A stretch of 64,000 bases of DNA, taken from positions 186,001-250,000 of the forward strand of contig CAZIUE010000001.1 of assembly GCA_964542535.1 (NCBI GenBank), written 5' to 3'. The position numbers were made by a program, and so were the translations under genes. This document shows positions 62,278 through 64,000 of this stretch, piece after piece. How positions within the stretch are numbered: the stretch's first letter is position 1; the number at the start of each line of letters is the position of its first letter. The notes under the pieces are model-generated. The model had not been told where the DNA came from, searched no databases, and saw only the letters and a list, made by a program, of their open reading frames with translations. This stretch comes from Pseudopelobacter sp964542535. Its GTDB lineage: Bacteria > Desulfobacterota > Desulfuromonadia > Geobacterales > Pseudopelobacteraceae.

Positions 62278-63542
62278 AGATAAAACTGATCTACCCCAAA
62301 TGGCCCAAGCTGGACCGGCAGACCGAATTTCACCTGCCGCCCCACGGACCGGTCTGCTTCGCGGCCACGGTTCCGGCGGAGGTTGAGCTCAGCTTTACCG
62401 ACGAACATGTGGAGCCCATCGATTTCGATGATCCGGCGGACCTGGTGGCCATCTCCTGCATGCTGACCTGCCAGATGCCCCGCGGCTGGGAAATCGCCGA
62501 CGCCTTCCGCTCCCGGGGAATCCCGGTCATCTTCGGCGGCATCGGCACCATGCTGCACGCCGAGGAGACCAGGCTGCACGCCGACTCCGTGTTCCTGGGG
62601 GAGGCCGAGGGGCGTTTCGCCCAGGTTCTGACCGACCTGAACAACGGCGGGATGAAGCCGCTCTACGACTACCAGAACACGCACCCCGACATCAGCCTGG
62701 TGGGGCCGGCCCGGCGGGAGATCCTCAAGAGGGAGCTGTACAACTACCGCGGCATGCAGATGGTTGACCTGGTGCACGCCTCCCGGGGGTGCCGCTTCAC
62801 CTGTTTCCCCTGCTGCACCTCCTTCCTGGGGGGGACCAGCTTCCGGCCGCGCCCCATCGACGACGTGGTCGCCGAGGTGGCCTCCATCGACAACAACCGC
62901 CTGTTCTTCGTGGACAACTCCCTCTCCCAGGATGACCAGTGGGAGAAGGACCTGTTCCGGGCCTTGAAGCCGCTCAAGAAGAAGTGGGTCTGCCATCCCA
63001 TCAAGGACGACGACGAGATCCTGGACCTGGCGGCCGAAGCAGGGTGCTGGTACGTGTATCAGGCCATCTTCGACACCTCGGACCATATCCGCAACCGGGT
63101 CAGGCGCCTGAAGGAACGCGGCATCGGCGTTGAGGGGACCATCATCCTGGGCACCGACGAGCAGGACGAGGAATATATCAAGCGGCTGGTGGATTTTCTG
63201 CTGGAGATTAATCTGGACCTGGCGGAGTTCACCATCCTGACCCCTTTCCCGCACACGCCGATCCGCGAGACCCTGGAGCGGGAGGGGCGCATCCTCAGCA
63301 ACGACTGGCTGCGCTACACCGGCGGCGAGGTGGTCTTCCAGCCGGCGCGCATGACGCCGTCGAAGCTTCAGGATCTGTACTACTACGCCTGGGAGCGCTT
63401 CTACAGCGACAGCAGCCAGAATCTCAAGATGGCCAAGCTGTTTCTCAAGGTGATGGAAAAGGAGAAGGCGGATGGAACCTACCGCCATACCAGCCCGCGA
63501 CGCAGGAAGTGGGACAACGGCGTCCCCGGGGAGAAGAACTAG
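62274..63542 (+). CDS. Cobalamin-binding-type radical SAM protein
   Basis: A 422-residue protein. The N-terminal about 150 residues have the Rossmann-like layout of cobalamin-binding domains of this class, without the DxHxxG motif. The radical SAM domain (about 165-350) carries C173-x3-C177-x2-C180 in RGCRFTCFPC. The tail region (FTILTPFPHTPIRETLEREGRI, then RYTGGEVVFQPA) is typical of B12-dependent radical SAM enzymes that act on lipids, tetrapyrroles or antibiotics. Typical reactions are methylation of an unreactive carbon, or ring formation and rearrangement. The ATGA overlap places it firmly in the operon. The cobamide operon at 9721-14072 shows the cell makes the cofactor. Confidence 0.88.
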   Translation: MKIKLIYPKWPKLDRQTEFHLPPHGPVCFAATVPAEVELSFTDEHVEPIDFDDPADLVAISCMLTCQMPRGWEIADAFRSRGIPVIFGGIGTMLHAEETRLHADSVFLGEAEGRFAQVLTDLNNGGMKPLYDYQNTHPDISLVGPARREILKRELYNYRGMQMVDLVHASRGCRFTCFPCCTSFLGGTSFRPRPIDDVVAEVASIDNNRLFFVDNSLSQDDQWEKDLFRALKPLKKKWVCHPIKDDDEILDLAAEAGCWYVYQAIFDTSDHIRNRVRRLKERGIGVEGTIILGTDEQDEEYIKRLVDFLLEINLDLAEFTILTPFPHTPIRETLEREGRILSNDWLRYTGGEVVFQPARMTPSKLQDLYYYAWERFYSDSSQNLKMAKLFLKVMEKEKADGTYRHTSPRRRKWDNGVPGEKN

Positions 63543-64000
63543 GTGAAGGTGTTGATGATATCGGCAAACGTGACGCTCTACCCCTATCCGGTCTATCCCC
63601 TGGGGATGAGCATGGTGGCCGCTGCCCTGACCGGTGCGGGACACGAGGTCCGGCAGCTGGACTACCTGGAGCAGGAGCTTTCCCTTGAGTCGGTTCTCGA
63701 CCAGGTGCGCCGTTTCGAGCCGGCCATGATCGGCATCTCGGTGCGCAACATCGACAACGTCAACCTGCTGAACCCCCAGTATTACATCCATAACGTCAAG
63801 AACATGGTGGCTGCCATCAGGACCGCCAGCGATGCCTGCATCGTACTGGGGGGAGCCGGATTTTCCCTGATTCCGCAACAGATCCTGGACGAGACCGGCG
63901 CCGACTACGGCGTGATCGGCGAGGGGGAGCTGCTGATGGTGGAACTGGCCGACGGCGTCCAGCGGGGGGAGGCGCCCCGCCAGCGGCTGCTGGGGCCGTC
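63543..64000 (+). CDS. Second cobalamin-binding-type radical SAM protein (truncated by window edge)
   Basis: A GTG at 63543, directly after the stop of the previous gene, opens a frame that runs off the right edge after 152 codons. The visible part is a cobalamin-binding domain: MKVLMISANVTLYPYPVYPLG, GMSMVAAALTGAGHEVRQLD, IGISVRNIDN, and VLGGAGFSLIPQQ with GADYGVIGEGE. This layout is shared with the preceding protein, and a radical SAM domain should follow, but its cysteines lie outside the window. Confidence 0.82.
   Translation, partial: MKVLMISANVTLYPYPVYPLGMSMVAAALTGAGHEVRQLDYLEQELSLESVLDQVRRFEPAMIGISVRNIDNVNLLNPQYYIHNVKNMVAAIRTASDACIVLGGAGFSLIPQQILDETGADYGVIGEGELLMVELADGVQRGEAPRQRLLGP

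Overview
The window looks like chromosome of a GC-rich, Gram-negative, anaerobic, motile deltaproteobacterium, most plausibly of the Geobacter/Pelobacter (Geobacterales) group. The reasons are a periplasmic multiheme c-type cytochrome, many hybrid two-component, c-di-GMP and sigma-54 regulators, a cobamide pathway, tungstate/pterin genes, an iron alcohol dehydrogenase, and outer-membrane genes (lipid A phosphoethanolamine transferase, porin, LolA-like protein). The group assignment is inference; no rRNA or other marker gene is present. I saw no tRNA, CRISPR array, insertion sequence or prophage.

Layout. 1-2379 (-): a five-haem cytochrome cut by the left edge, and a CDF metal exporter. 2512-7205 (+): a lipid A modification locus with an EptA-type transferase, an ICMT-like methyltransferase and a PmrA/PmrB-type two-component pair, preceded by a PmrA-box-like direct repeat. 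7453-9510: a chemoreceptor. 9721-14072 (-): a cobamide operon with a CobJ-CobQ (CbiH-CbiP) fusion, CbiB and CobD. 14194-16363 (-): a signal-less lytic transglycosylase and a sigma-54 response regulator. 16679-21930 (+): a chemotaxis operon, cheW-cheA-cheR-HDOD-cheB. 22177-25722: an FmdB zinc ribbon, RF3, DoxX and a GGDEF protein.

26069-34843: a GAF/PAS/sigma-54 activator, a CinA-type protein, and an iron alcohol dehydrogenase behind a long structured leader. A molybdenum/tungsten-cofactor-type riboswitch follows, whose closing stem contains the start codon of a short ORF. Then come moaD-like, hesA/moeB-like and tungstate ABC genes. The set resembles an aldehyde:ferredoxin oxidoreductase operon that lacks the oxidoreductase. 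35098-37285: a porin, a DUF4242 protein and an AmiS/UreI channel. 38668-48044 (-): a four-gene signalling operon (BarA-like hybrid kinase, GGDEF-EAL response regulator with a one-base frameshift, YfiR-like protein, EEP-family protein), plus a separate PAS sensor kinase.

48395-64000 (+, continuing beyond the window): one long, tightly packed operon behind a strong sigma-70-like promoter. It encodes a type II fatty-acid/polyketide system: ketoreductase, CrtI-like flavoenzyme, two complete ketosynthases plus a chain-length-factor-like one, ACP, acyltransferase, adenylating ligase, two dehydratase-like hotdog proteins and a thioesterase. It also has an outer-membrane export set (LolA-like, MMPL, DUF3261) and three radical SAM proteins, one fused to an ApeP-like dehydratase and two of the cobalamin-binding type. 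It combines the toolkit of aryl polyene clusters with the radical SAM plus CrtI signature proposed for ladderane lipid clusters. Its product cannot be read from sequence, and it is the best candidate here for an undescribed system.
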